Source: Ancylobacter polymorphus
GTDB taxonomy: Bacteria > Pseudomonadota > Alphaproteobacteria > Rhizobiales > Xanthobacteraceae
DNA: 64,000 nucleotides
Reading direction: 5' to 3'
Assembly (NCBI RefSeq): GCF_030813495.1
Contig: NZ_JAUSUI010000001.1
Location: forward strand, 787,239 to 851,238
In this document: positions 1 to 8,036 of the stretch, piece after piece
How the letters are laid out: each line of letters starts with the position of its first letter
How positions within the stretch are numbered: the stretch's first letter is position 1
Notes under the pieces: model-generated
What the model was told of the DNA's origin: nothing
The model's database searches: none
Seen by the model: the letters and a program-made list of their open reading frames with translations, nothing else
Position numbers and translations under genes: made by a program

Positions 1-1278
1 GAGCGTGACGACGGAGCCGATGCCGCCATCCTTGCGGTTGTCGGTCTCGGCGGCGGTGACGAACAGGTCGCGCTTGGGCAGCGCCATCAGCCCTTCCGGA
101 CCGACGCCGCCGGGCAGCACCTGGAGGAATTCCGGCGCCGCGCCGGGGCCCTTGTCGCGATAGACGAAGACCAGCGAGCCGCGCTCGGAGGCGACGAAGA
201 TCAGGCGGTCATCGCCGAAGGTGGCGACTTCCGCGCCCTCCATCTCGATGCCCTTCTTGTTGCGCTTCTCGGGATAGTGGCCGAGGCGCACCGCCATGTG
301 CTCGGGCGCGGTGCCGCTCTCGAACAGCAGCTTGCCGGTCTTGTCGAAGATGGAGAAACCGCGCGTGCCGCCCTTCCAGTCGCCCTCATTGGCGATGACG
401 AAGCGGTTATCGTCGATCCACTGCACGGTGTCAGGTTCGCGCGGCACCGCCTTCATCGAGCCGGAAAGGTCGATCACGCCGTCCTTCTTGGTGTCGATCT
501 TGTCGAGGTCCACCGTCCCGGCGGAGAAATGCGAGAGGATCTTGCCGGTGGGCAGATCCACCACAACGATGTGGTTGTTCTCCTGCAGCGTGATGACGAC
601 TTCGTTGCGGGAATTGATGTCGACATATTCCGGCTCCGGGTCCTCGGGCGCGATCGCCGCGAGGCCGGTGAGGTCGATCACCTTCTTGGAGGCGTCGACG
701 ACCCGCCCGTCCTTCACCTCGAAGGTGGTGAGGTTGCCGGCCGGCAGCTGCGGCAGCGCGCCGTCATTCAGATCTTCGTCGCGCTCATTCTCGATGGCGA
801 TGGCGAGATAGCGGCCATCCGGGCTCTTGGTGATCGAATCCGGCTGGCCGCCAAGGTCGATCTTGTCCTCCACCTTGCGGGTGGCGAGGTCCACCACCGC
901 GAGATGACCCGAGGGCTTCGCCTTCGATTCGGAGGTGTTGACGCCGACATAGGCCTTGCCGCCGATCACGACCGTGGTGGTGGGCTCGCCGTCGAGCGCG
1001 ACCACGCCGGCCGCCTTCGGCGCCGCCGGATCGGTGATGTCGATGAAGCCGATGCGCTCGCCGGGGCTGTCGCTGTAGATCAGCGTGTTGCCGTCTTCGG
1101 TATAGGTGATGATCTCGGCCGCCGTCGGCTTGGCGGGATCGGCACCGGCCGGGAGGTTTTCCACCACGTTGAAGGTGGCGATGCGGTTGAACGGCGCGTC
1201 CGCCGCCAGCACGGGGGCGCTCAGGGCAACGAGGGCGAGCACGGCGGCGGAAGCGGTGGCGAGAAGCATCGGGCGCAT
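1..1278 (-). CDS. Secreted beta-propeller protein, phytase-like / choice-of-anchor I family (3' end cut by window edge)
   Basis: The reading frame is open from the ATG at 1278 to the window edge (426 codons), so the C-terminus is missing. The first 25 or so residues form a Sec signal peptide ending in VLA before ADAPF, which implies export to the periplasm or outside. The remainder has the rhythm of a beta-propeller: repeated short strands such as ERIGFIDITDPAAPK, GGKAYVGVNTS, GHLAVVDLATRK and DGRYLAIAIENERDE. This resembles proteins annotated as esterase-like activity of phytase or choice-of-anchor I. An SD-like GGAG lies about 9 bases before the start. No catalytic residues can be assigned, so the enzymatic role is unknown. 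It diverges from the TRAP operon across a 349-bp gap. Confidence 0.75.
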   Translation of the reverse strand, partial: MRPMLLATASAAVLALVALSAPVLAADAPFNRIATFNVVENLPAGADPAKPTAAEIITYTEDGNTLIYSDSPGERIGFIDITDPAAPKAAGVVALDGEPTTTVVIGGKAYVGVNTSESKAKPSGHLAVVDLATRKVEDKIDLGGQPDSITKSPDGRYLAIAIENERDEDLNDGALPQLPAGNLTTFEVKDGRVVDASKKVIDLTGLAAIAPEDPEPEYVDINSRNEVVITLQENNHIVVVDLPTGKILSHFSAGTVDLDKIDTKKDGVIDLSGSMKAVPREPDTVQWIDDNRFVIANEGDWKGGTRGFSIFDKTGKLLFESGTAPEHMAVRLGHYPEKRNKKGIEMEGAEVATFGDDRLIFVASERGSLVFVYRDKGPGAAPEFLQVLPGGVGPEGLMALPKRDLFVTAAETDNRKDGGIGSVVTL

Positions 1279-1627
1279 GGGGGTCTCCGATCGGATGCGG
1301 GCGGAACCAGCCCGCGCTGCTGCGGTTCAACGGCCTGACCATGACAAAGGCATGACGATCCCGGCCTCTGCGCCGGAAGGACGGCGGATAACCTCTGCTG
1401 CGGCACCCGGCCTGCCCTTCCCCAGCGGCGCGGTGCGGCCGGACACGCGACCTCTGCGTCACCGACCAAGCATTCGACTTTCGGACGAAAGGATTACAGT
1501 AAAAATCGTCAATTAGGGCTTGCACTCGCTCTTTCGGCATCGTCTCCTTGGCGCATCGGGACAAGGCGCCGAAGCGCCGCCCGGCGGGGGACTGCCCGCA
1601 AGGAAACGCTAGAGGAGGAACCGCCCC
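1279..1627. promoter_or_regulatory. Intergenic region between the propeller gene and the TRAP operon, with a 14-bp palindrome
   Basis: This divergent intergenic stretch shows no convincing gene. The half next to the TRAP operon is AT-richer than its surroundings (about 1470-1530). It contains a perfect palindrome CTTTCGGACGAAAG at 1478-1491, a plausible operator for an unknown regulator of the transporter. A strong Shine-Dalgarno AGAGGAGGAA lies just before the ATG at 1628. Promoter elements could not be assigned with confidence. Confidence 0.4.
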
Positions 1628-2767
1628 ATGACCGAAACGTCAGGGAAGATTACGGACGCGCGTCCGGATGTTCGCACCAGCCGTCGCCGCTTCATCGCCA
1701 CCGCCGCAGCGGCGGCCGCCGGCGCCACCGTCGCCGCCCCGGCGGTTCATGCGCAGGCCCCGATCAAGCTGAAATTCCAGTCCACCTGGCCGAACAAGGA
1801 CATCTTCCACGAATTCGCCGGCGACTATGTGAAGCGCGTCAACGCCATGACCGGCGGGCGCGTGGAGCTGGAAATTCTTCCCGCCGGCTCGGTGGTCCCG
1901 GCCTTCCAGATGCTGGACGCGGTGTCCTCGGGCATTCTCGACGGCGGCCACGGCGTCGCCGCCTATTGGTACGGCAAGAGCAAGGCGTTCTCGCTGTTCG
2001 GCACCGCCCCGGCCTTCGGCTGGGACGCGGACGAACTGCTGGGCTGGATCCGCTTCGGCGGCGGCCAGGAGCTCTATGACGACCTCGTACAGAACACGCT
2101 GAAGCTGAACGTGGTCGGCATGCTGAGCGGGCCGATGCCGAGCCAGCCGCTCGGCTGGTTCAAGAAGGAAATCACCGGCCCCGAAGACATGAAGGGCATG
2201 AAGTACCGCACCGTCGGACTCGGCGCGGACCTGTTCAAGGAGTTCGGCGCGGCGGTGACGATCGTGCCCGGCGGCGAAATCGTGCCGGCCATCGATCGCG
2301 GGCTGCTCGACGGCGCCGAGTTCAACAACCCGTCCTCCGACCTGGTGCTCGGCTTCCCTGACGTGGCCAAGGTCTACATGCTCGGCAGCTACCATCAGGC
2401 GCTCGAGTGCTTCGAGATCCTGTTCAACAAGACCAAGTTCGACGGCCTGCCGAAGGACGTGCAGGAAATCCTGCGCGGCGCCTCCGATGCCACCTCCTCC
2501 ACCATGATGTGGAAGGCTCAGGACCGCTACTCCAAGGACCTCGCCGCCATCAAGGCACGCGGCGTCAAGGTGTTGCAGACCCCGCGTTCGGTGCTCGAAG
2601 CCCAGCTCAAGGCCTGGGACGTGGTGATCGCCAACCTCTCCGCCGATCCGGTGTTCAAGAAGGTGGTCGACAGCCAGAAAGAATGGGCCAAGCGCATCGT
2701 CGGCTTCCGGCTGGAATATGAGCCGGATTCGAAGTTCGCCTACGACCACTTCTTCAAGCCGGCCTGA
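1628..2767 (+). CDS. TRAP transporter periplasmic substrate-binding protein (DctP family)
   Basis: The 379-residue protein has a twin-arginine signal: SRRRFIA at residues 18-24, an alanine-rich hydrophobic stretch and a VHAQ cleavage region near residue 42. Export is therefore probably through Tat. The mature part begins KLKFQSTWP and continues with a DctP-family fold, including the segment FKKEITGPEDMKGMKYRT typical of TRAP binding proteins. It should capture an organic acid in the periplasm and deliver it to the DctQM membrane complex encoded downstream. The overall character resembles 2-oxoacid/monocarboxylate-type (TakP-like) members more than C4-dicarboxylate ones, but the substrate cannot be fixed from sequence. 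The gene has a strong SD and is followed by a hairpin before dctQ. Confidence 0.9.
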   Translation: MTETSGKITDARPDVRTSRRRFIATAAAAAAGATVAAPAVHAQAPIKLKFQSTWPNKDIFHEFAGDYVKRVNAMTGGRVELEILPAGSVVPAFQMLDAVSSGILDGGHGVAAYWYGKSKAFSLFGTAPAFGWDADELLGWIRFGGGQELYDDLVQNTLKLNVVGMLSGPMPSQPLGWFKKEITGPEDMKGMKYRTVGLGADLFKEFGAAVTIVPGGEIVPAIDRGLLDGAEFNNPSSDLVLGFPDVAKVYMLGSYHQALECFEILFNKTKFDGLPKDVQEILRGASDATSSTMMWKAQDRYSKDLAAIKARGVKVLQTPRSVLEAQLKAWDVVIANLSADPVFKKVVDSQKEWAKRIVGFRLEYEPDSKFAYDHFFKPA

Positions 2768-2783
2768 TCTCGGATTCGCGTGC

Positions 2784-2813
2784 GCCCCTCTCCGGCGACG
2801 GAGAGGGGCTTTT
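2784..2813 (+). terminator. Hairpin between the TRAP binding-protein and permease genes (terminator or attenuator)
   Basis: A perfect 11-bp stem (2784-2794 with 2799-2809) encloses a GCGA loop of the GNRA class and is followed by TTTT. It sits 17 bases after the binding-protein stop codon and before dctQ. Partial termination here would yield more binding protein than permease. Confidence 0.7.
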
Positions 2814-2950
2814 GGTTTCGGTAGGCACCGGTTTCCGGCCTGGCCGCGCATGCCTGCGCGACGCGGCAGGCAGCTGCCCATGCGCGAGCCATTCTCCCTA
2901 TCCGGACACCACGCGGCCCCGACGACGTGCCACCAAGAGGCCCCTTCCCC

Positions 2951-3580
2951 ATGCAATCCATCCTTCTCGGCGTCGACCGGCTGAATGCCTTCATCGGCAA
3001 GGTGTTCGCCTGGTGCATCGTCATTCTCATGGCGGCGATCTGCTACGAGGTGTTCTGCCGCTACGTGCTGCGCGACCCCACCACCTGGGCGTATGATGTC
3101 AGCCTGATGCTGTACGGCGCCCTGTTCATGATGGCCGGCGCCTACACGCTCTCGCGCAACGGCCATGTGCGCGGCGATTTCATCTACCGCAAATGGACGC
3201 CGCGTACGCAGGCCAAGAGCGATCTGGTGCTCTACTTCCTGTTCTACTTCCCCGGCATCCTGGCGCTGATCTATTCCGGCTGGGGCTATTTCTACCTGTC
3301 CTACCTGCTGAACGAGCACTCCTCCTTCAGCCCGGAGGGCCCGGTCATCTGGCCGTTCAAGGCGCTGATCCCCATCACCGGCGTGATGATGCTGCTGCAG
3401 GGCATGGTCGAGGTCGTGCGCTGCTGGATGTGCATCCGCGACGGGGAATGGCCGCAGCGCCTGCACGATGTGGAGGAACTCGAAAAGGTCATTCTCGACG
3501 AGGCGGCTGCCAAGGCCGAGGCCGAAGAACAATTGCTCAACACCGTCGAGCGCGACTCCACCACGCGGGGGACCCTGTGA
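2951..3580 (+). CDS. TRAP transporter small permease subunit (DctQ family)
   Basis: This is a 209-residue membrane protein with about four hydrophobic segments, for example AWCIVILMAAICYEVFCRYV near residues 20-40 and a second near LYGALFMMAGAYTLS. The CRYVLRDPTTWAYDVS stretch is characteristic of DctQ small subunits. It pairs with the large DctM subunit to form the Na+-dependent permease. The ATG at 2951 was chosen because an AAGAGG lies 10 bases upstream; an in-frame GTG at 2927 is an alternative. The C-terminus is an acidic, alanine-rich helix (EELEKVILDEAAAKAEAEEQ). Its stop codon overlaps the dctM start by one base. Confidence 0.88.
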   Translation: MQSILLGVDRLNAFIGKVFAWCIVILMAAICYEVFCRYVLRDPTTWAYDVSLMLYGALFMMAGAYTLSRNGHVRGDFIYRKWTPRTQAKSDLVLYFLFYFPGILALIYSGWGYFYLSYLLNEHSSFSPEGPVIWPFKALIPITGVMMLLQGMVEVVRCWMCIRDGEWPQRLHDVEELEKVILDEAAAKAEAEEQLLNTVERDSTTRGTL

Positions 3581-4908
3581 TGTTTCTTTCCGATCCCGCG
3601 CTCGGCATCTTGATGCTGGTCGTCTTCCTCATCCTGCTGATGCTCGGCTTCCCCATCGCCTTCACCCTGATGGCGCTCGGCGTGGCCTTCGGCTACCTCT
3701 CCATCGGCGACGGCATCTTCCAGCTCTTCGTCCAGCGCACCTATTCGGTGATGGCGAACGACGTGCTGATCTCGATCCCGCTGTTCCTGTTCATGGGCTA
3801 TGTGATCGAGCGCGCGAACATTCTCGACCGGCTGTTCCGCGCCATCCAGCTCGCCGCCGGCTGGATTCCCGGCTCGCTCGCCGTGGCGACCCTCATCACC
3901 TGCGCCCTGTTCGCCACCGCGACCGGCATTGTCGGCGCCGTGGTGACGCTGATGGGCCTGCTCGCCTTCCCGGCCATGCTGCGCGCCGGCTACGACACCA
4001 AGATCGCCTCGGGCGTCGTGTGCGCCGGCGGCTGCCTCGGCATCCTCATCCCGCCCAGCGTCATGCTCATCCTCTACGGCGCGACGGCAGGCGTGTCGGT
4101 GGTGAAGCTCTACGCCGCCGCCTTCATTCCCGGCATCACGCTGGCCGGCATGTATATTGGCTATGTCATTATCCGCGCGATGATCAACCCGTCGCTGGCG
4201 CCCAAGCTACCCCCGGAGGAACGCAACGTTCCGGTGGGAACGATCATCTGGGCGCTGCTGACCTCGTTCTTTCCGCTGGTGCTGCTGATCGTCACCGTGC
4301 TCGGCTGCATCATCTTCGGCCTCGCCACGCCGTCCGAGGCGGCGGCGGTCGGCGCGGCGGGCGCCATCCTGCTGGCGCTGGCCTACCGCACCTTCAGCAT
4401 CGAGAAGCTGAAGGACTCGGTGTTCCTCACCGCCCGCGCCTCGGCCATGGTGTGCTGGCTATTCGTCGGCTCGGCGGTGTTCTCGGCCGTATTCGCCCTG
4501 CTGGGCGGGCAGCGCGTGGTCGAAGAGTTCATCATGGGGCTGGACCTCGGGCCGATCGGCTTCCTGATCCTCACCCAGATCATCATCTTCGTGCTCGGCT
4601 GGCCGCTGGAATGGACGGAGATCATCGTCATCTTCCTGCCCATCTTCCTGCCGCTGCTCGACCATTTCGGCATCGACCCGATCTTCTTCGGGGTGCTGGT
4701 GGCGCTGAACCTGCAGACCTCGTTCCTCTCGCCACCCGTTGCCATGGCGCCGTTCTACCTGAAAGGCGTGGCACCCAAGCATGTGTCGATCGAAGAGATA
4801 TTCTCCGGCGTGATGCCGTTCATCTTCATCGTCGTGTTCGCGATGGTGCTGCTCTACACCTTCCCGAACTTCGCGCTCTGGCTGCCAAACTACCTCTATG
4901 GCGGCTGA
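3580..4908 (+). CDS. TRAP transporter large permease subunit (DctM family)
   Basis: This 442-residue, strongly hydrophobic protein has roughly a dozen membrane segments and is the normal length for DctM. It carries family-like segments such as ILIPPSVMLILYGATAGVSV and FFGVLVALNLQTSFLSPPVA. It forms the transport channel with DctQ and is driven by an ion gradient after docking of the substrate-loaded DctP protein. Translation is coupled to dctQ through a TGATG overlap. A strong terminator follows the gene, closing the three-gene operon. Confidence 0.92.
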   Translation: MFLSDPALGILMLVVFLILLMLGFPIAFTLMALGVAFGYLSIGDGIFQLFVQRTYSVMANDVLISIPLFLFMGYVIERANILDRLFRAIQLAAGWIPGSLAVATLITCALFATATGIVGAVVTLMGLLAFPAMLRAGYDTKIASGVVCAGGCLGILIPPSVMLILYGATAGVSVVKLYAAAFIPGITLAGMYIGYVIIRAMINPSLAPKLPPEERNVPVGTIIWALLTSFFPLVLLIVTVLGCIIFGLATPSEAAAVGAAGAILLALAYRTFSIEKLKDSVFLTARASAMVCWLFVGSAVFSAVFALLGGQRVVEEFIMGLDLGPIGFLILTQIIIFVLGWPLEWTEIIVIFLPIFLPLLDHFGIDPIFFGVLVALNLQTSFLSPPVAMAPFYLKGVAPKHVSIEEIFSGVMPFIFIVVFAMVLLYTFPNFALWLPNYLYGG

Positions 4909-4930
4909 CGATCGCGACCAGCAAAAGCAA

Positions 4931-4955
4931 ACGGGCCCGGCAACGGGCCCGTTTT
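4931..4955 (+). terminator. Rho-independent terminator of the TRAP operon
   Basis: A perfect 9-bp GC-rich stem (4931-4939 with 4944-4952) with a GCAA (GNRA) loop is followed by a T run. It lies 22 bases past the dctM stop and only 23 bases from the stop of the converging ATPase gene, so it may serve both strands. Confidence 0.85.
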
Positions 4956-4978
4956 CATGTCCATCGGCGTGATCGTTC

Positions 4979-6454
4979 TCAGGCCGCCGGCGCCCGCGGG
5001 TCGCCCGGCGCGGTCTTCCAGCCGAGCGCGGGGAAGCGCACCACGCGGCGGCCGCGGAAATCGGCCTCGCAGACGAGATGGCCGCGCTCTTCCATATAGG
5101 TCAGCAGCCAGCGCCCGCGCGAGGGCGAGCGGCTGCCATAGGCCTTGGCCAGCGCCTCGTCCGCCGGCGAGGGCGCGCCCTCCATGCCCGCACGCGCCAG
5201 CAGGAGGAAAACGCCCTGCATCTCCTCCGGCAGGCCCGCCGCCTGGTCGACGGCACGCGCCCAGCCCTCATCGCCGCTGCGGGAGTCCAGCCCGGCGCGG
5301 GCAATGGCCAGCCGGCGGGTGAAGTCGGCGAGGTCCGGCACCTTGGAGCCAACCCGCCGCACCCGGCAATGCACGAGAAAATCCGGGTAGAGCGCGGCGG
5401 CGGAGCGGAACGGCGCCTCCGGATCGGAGACGAACTGGCGGATGATCTCCTCCACCAGCGCCTCGCGCTCCGCCTCGAAGGCGGCGGCGACTTCCGGATC
5501 GACCGGCGCGGCCTCGGGCGGGGGTGCGTCTTCCAGAGTCTCCAGAATGGCCTCGGTGGCGCGCGGCTCCGTCCGGGCGGGCGGCGCGGGCAGAGGCTCG
5601 GTGCCGAGATCGTCGAAGATCAGATCCTGGATTTCCGCCGTGCCGAGTTCCGGCGGCGGCAGCAGCGAGGGGCGCCCGTTGCGGCTCGCCGTCTCGACAT
5701 GGCCGATCTTCACCGCCACCGGGCGACGCGCCAGCGCCGGGCCGAGCGCGACGAAAGAGCCGGTGTTGAGATCGCGGAAACTCTCCGCCTGCCGCTTTTC
5801 CATGCCGAGAAGATCGGCGGCGCGGGCCATGTCGATGTCGAGAAAGGTGCGGCCCATGAGGAAGTTCGAGGCTTCCGCCGCCACGTTCTTCGCCAGCTTG
5901 GCGAGGCGCTGCGTGGCGATGACGCCGGCGAGCCCGCGCTTGCGGCCACGACACATGAGGTTGGTCATGGCCGAGAGCGAGATGCGCCGCGCCTCGTCGG
6001 AAATCTCGCCACCGCCCGAAGGCGCGAAAAGCTGCGCCTCGTCGACCACGACGAGCATCGGGAACCAGAATTCGCGGTCGGCGTCGAACAGGCCGTTGAG
6101 GAAGGCGGCGGCCGAGCGCATCTGCGCGTCGGCATCCAGCCCTTCGAGGTTGAACACGACCGAGGCGCGGTGCTTGCGGATGCGGGCGGCGATGCGCTGG
6201 ATCTCGCCGGCGGTGCGCTCGGCGTCGATCACCACATGACCAAAACGCTCGGCCAGGCCGACGAAATCGCCTTCCGGATCGATGATCGCCTGCTGCACAT
6301 GGCCGGCGCTCTGTTCCAGCAGGCGGCGGAGCAGATGCGATTTTCCCGAGCCGGAATTGCCCTGCACCAGAAGGCGCGTGGACAGGAGCTCTTCCAGATC
6401 GAGCCGAACCGGCTGTCCGGCGTTGCTGCTTCCAAGCTCGATACCGATCTTCAT
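4979..6454 (-). CDS. HerA-like/DUF87-type P-loop ATPase
   Basis: This 491-residue protein is not membrane-embedded. Walker A is GNSGSGKS at residues 32-39 and Walker B is LVVVDEA at about 134-140. A TQR motif at 181-183 fits the sensor/arginine region of HerA/FtsK-type ATPases, and DPEGD follows Walker A as in DUF87 proteins. The C-terminal part (after about residue 270) has an alanine/proline/glutamate-rich linker and an uncharacterised helical region. Members are expected to form rings that act on DNA or couple to nucleases. No nurA nuclease gene is adjacent, so this is not the classical HerA-NurA pair. The start ATG at 6454 gives MKIGIELG directly before the ATPase fold. It diverges from the DUF488 gene. 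Confidence 0.8.
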   Translation of the reverse strand: MKIGIELGSSNAGQPVRLDLEELLSTRLLVQGNSGSGKSHLLRRLLEQSAGHVQQAIIDPEGDFVGLAERFGHVVIDAERTAGEIQRIAARIRKHRASVVFNLEGLDADAQMRSAAAFLNGLFDADREFWFPMLVVVDEAQLFAPSGGGEISDEARRISLSAMTNLMCRGRKRGLAGVIATQRLAKLAKNVAAEASNFLMGRTFLDIDMARAADLLGMEKRQAESFRDLNTGSFVALGPALARRPVAVKIGHVETASRNGRPSLLPPPELGTAEIQDLIFDDLGTEPLPAPPARTEPRATEAILETLEDAPPPEAAPVDPEVAAAFEAEREALVEEIIRQFVSDPEAPFRSAAALYPDFLVHCRVRRVGSKVPDLADFTRRLAIARAGLDSRSGDEGWARAVDQAAGLPEEMQGVFLLLARAGMEGAPSPADEALAKAYGSRSPSRGRWLLTYMEERGHLVCEADFRGRRVVRFPALGWKTAPGDPRAPAA

Positions 6455-6664
6455 CTGCGGTGACGCATCCCTGCACAGGCCCCGCGCGAGGGCCGCATGG
6501 TTCGATTGCCCGCCCCCAGCCGGCCGATCCGGCGGGAAGCCGCTCCGGCTGCCGCGCCCGGCCCTGCCTTTAGCACGTGGCAAGGGCCCGCGCCGACAGC
6601 CGGCAAGAACTCCACAGATTCGGCCCGGCTCGACAAGCCCCGTGCTTCGCGCCACTCTGCCGCC

Positions 6665-7123
6665 ATGTCGCTCCCGCCCTTCTTCACCATCGGCTACGAA
6701 CAGGTCTCCTCCGCCGCCGTGCTCGACACGCTGAGCGGCGCCGGGGTGGACCTGCTGGTCGATGTGCGCGCCGTCGCGGCCTCGCGCCGCGCCGGCTTTT
6801 CCAAGAGCCACCTCGCCGCCGGCGTGAGCGAGCGCGGCATCGGCTATCTGCATCTGCGCGGCCTCGGCACTCCGGCGGAAGGCCGGCAGGCCGCGCGCAG
6901 CGGGCATTACGGCGAGCTGCGGCGCATCTATGACGCCCATCTCGCCACCCCCACGGCGCAGGAGCAGCTCGACGAGCTGACCGCGCTGGTGAAGGCCGGG
7001 CGGCGGGTCTGCGTGCTGTGCTTCGAGCGGCATCCCGAGCATTGCCACCGGCAGATGGTGGCCGATCTCATCTGCGAGCGCGTCGGCGTCACCGTCGAGC
7101 ATCTGATGGCGCCGCCGGTCTGA
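6665..7123 (+). CDS. DUF488 family protein
   Basis: The 152-residue protein starts FFTIGYEQVS and carries the family pattern LLVDVRAVAASRRAGFSK, YLHLRGLGTP and the C-terminal VCVLCFERHPEHCHRQMVADLI. The two cysteines and two histidines in that last motif are a DUF488 hallmark. The biochemical function of the family is not established. The ATG at 6665 is preferred because the family begins at the TIGY strand; upstream in-frame sequence is low-complexity. It is transcribed away from the HerA-like ATPase across 210 bp, so the two may share regulation, though this is inference. Confidence 0.82.
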   Translation: MSLPPFFTIGYEQVSSAAVLDTLSGAGVDLLVDVRAVAASRRAGFSKSHLAAGVSERGIGYLHLRGLGTPAEGRQAARSGHYGELRRIYDAHLATPTAQEQLDELTALVKAGRRVCVLCFERHPEHCHRQMVADLICERVGVTVEHLMAPPV

Positions 7124-7254
7124 CCCGGCCCCGGATGCTGCGACAAAATGCGGCATGCCGGGGCGTGTACCGCCACCCGTACTCGCCCTTCGGTTGATTG
7201 AGGCCGGTGGCGGCGGGTGCTCGGATAAGGCGTACTTCCTGACCCCCCACAACC

Positions 7255-8025
7255 GTGAGCGCGGCGATGCCTTCTTCGCCGGCGCGTTTATTCGCGCCTC
7301 TCCTCGCGGCGACGGCGGTCGCCGCGTGCCCGCTTCCCGGCGCCGCGGCCGAGGAGGGTGCGGAGGCGTCGCTGCGGCGGCGGCTCTATTTCTACACCGG
7401 CGTCGATATCGCCCGCGACAGCGGCTATGGCTGGGGCGGCATGGCCTGGGCTCCTTTCGCGCCGATGGACCGGGAAGGGCTGCGGCTGCGCACCCAGGCC
7501 GGCGGCGGGCGCTATGACTACCGCACGCAGGCCGTGGCCGGCGGCTGGAACAGCGTCGACAAGACCGATGGCGAGGTGCTGCTTGGCTGGCAGTTCCTGC
7601 GCGGCCGGCACGCGCTGGCGCTCTATGCCGGGGTCAACATCATCGACAACCGGCTCGACACGCCCGATCCCGGCAATCGCGACGCGGGGACGCATTGGGG
7701 CGGCAAGGCCGTCGCCGAATGGTTCTACCGCCTCGATGAGCGCTGGACGCTCACCGCCTCGCTCAGCGGCTCCACGGCGGATGGCAGCGTCAGCGGGCGG
7801 GCCACTGCCGCCTGGCGGGCCTTCCCCTGGCTCGATCTCGGCGTCGAGGCCGGCGCCACCTCCGACTGGCCGGATGAAAGCGCCCGGCTCGGCCTGTTCC
7901 TCGCCTGTCCGCTGCGGAGCGGTGAATGGCTCAACTGGGAACTGCGCGCCGCCGCCGGCTGGAACTGGAGCGGCGACAGCGACGACAGCCCCTATGGCAC
8001 GCTGTCCCTGTTCATCCCGTTCTGA
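7255..8025 (+). CDS. bcsS: BcsS-family outer-membrane-type beta-barrel protein
   Basis: This 256-residue protein has an N-terminal signal (LFAPLLAATAVAACPLPGAAA). The rest consists of alternating amphipathic strands, for example LYFYTGVDIARDSGYGWGG, the segment DREGLRLRTQAGGGRYDYRT and a C-terminal TLSLFIPF ending in Phe. This matches cellulose biosynthesis protein BcsS, an alphaproteobacterial family often found near cellulose synthase genes. No bcsA, bcsB or other cellulose gene is present in the window, so a cellulose link is only by family name. The start is either the GTG at 7255 or the ATG at 7267. The next gene is convergent, 11 bases away. Confidence 0.75.
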   Translation: MSAAMPSSPARLFAPLLAATAVAACPLPGAAAEEGAEASLRRRLYFYTGVDIARDSGYGWGGMAWAPFAPMDREGLRLRTQAGGGRYDYRTQAVAGGWNSVDKTDGEVLLGWQFLRGRHALALYAGVNIIDNRLDTPDPGNRDAGTHWGGKAVAEWFYRLDERWTLTASLSGSTADGSVSGRATAAWRAFPWLDLGVEAGATSDWPDESARLGLFLACPLRSGEWLNWELRAAAGWNWSGDSDDSPYGTLSLFIPF

Positions 8026-8036
8026 GCCGCGCCGGC

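Noticed and set aside
277..1338. Plus-strand frame of 353 codons
   Set aside because: Antisense to the secreted propeller gene, which has a signal peptide, an SD and coherent strands.
1640..3532. Minus-strand frame of 630 codons
   Set aside because: Antisense to the TRAP dctP and dctQ genes; composition is His/Arg/Asp-rich shadow sequence with no domain.
6455..7252. N-terminal extension of the HerA-like gene to 7252
   Set aside because: The extra part overlaps the DUF488 gene antisense and lacks ATPase-family similarity; MKIGIELG at 6454 is the natural start.
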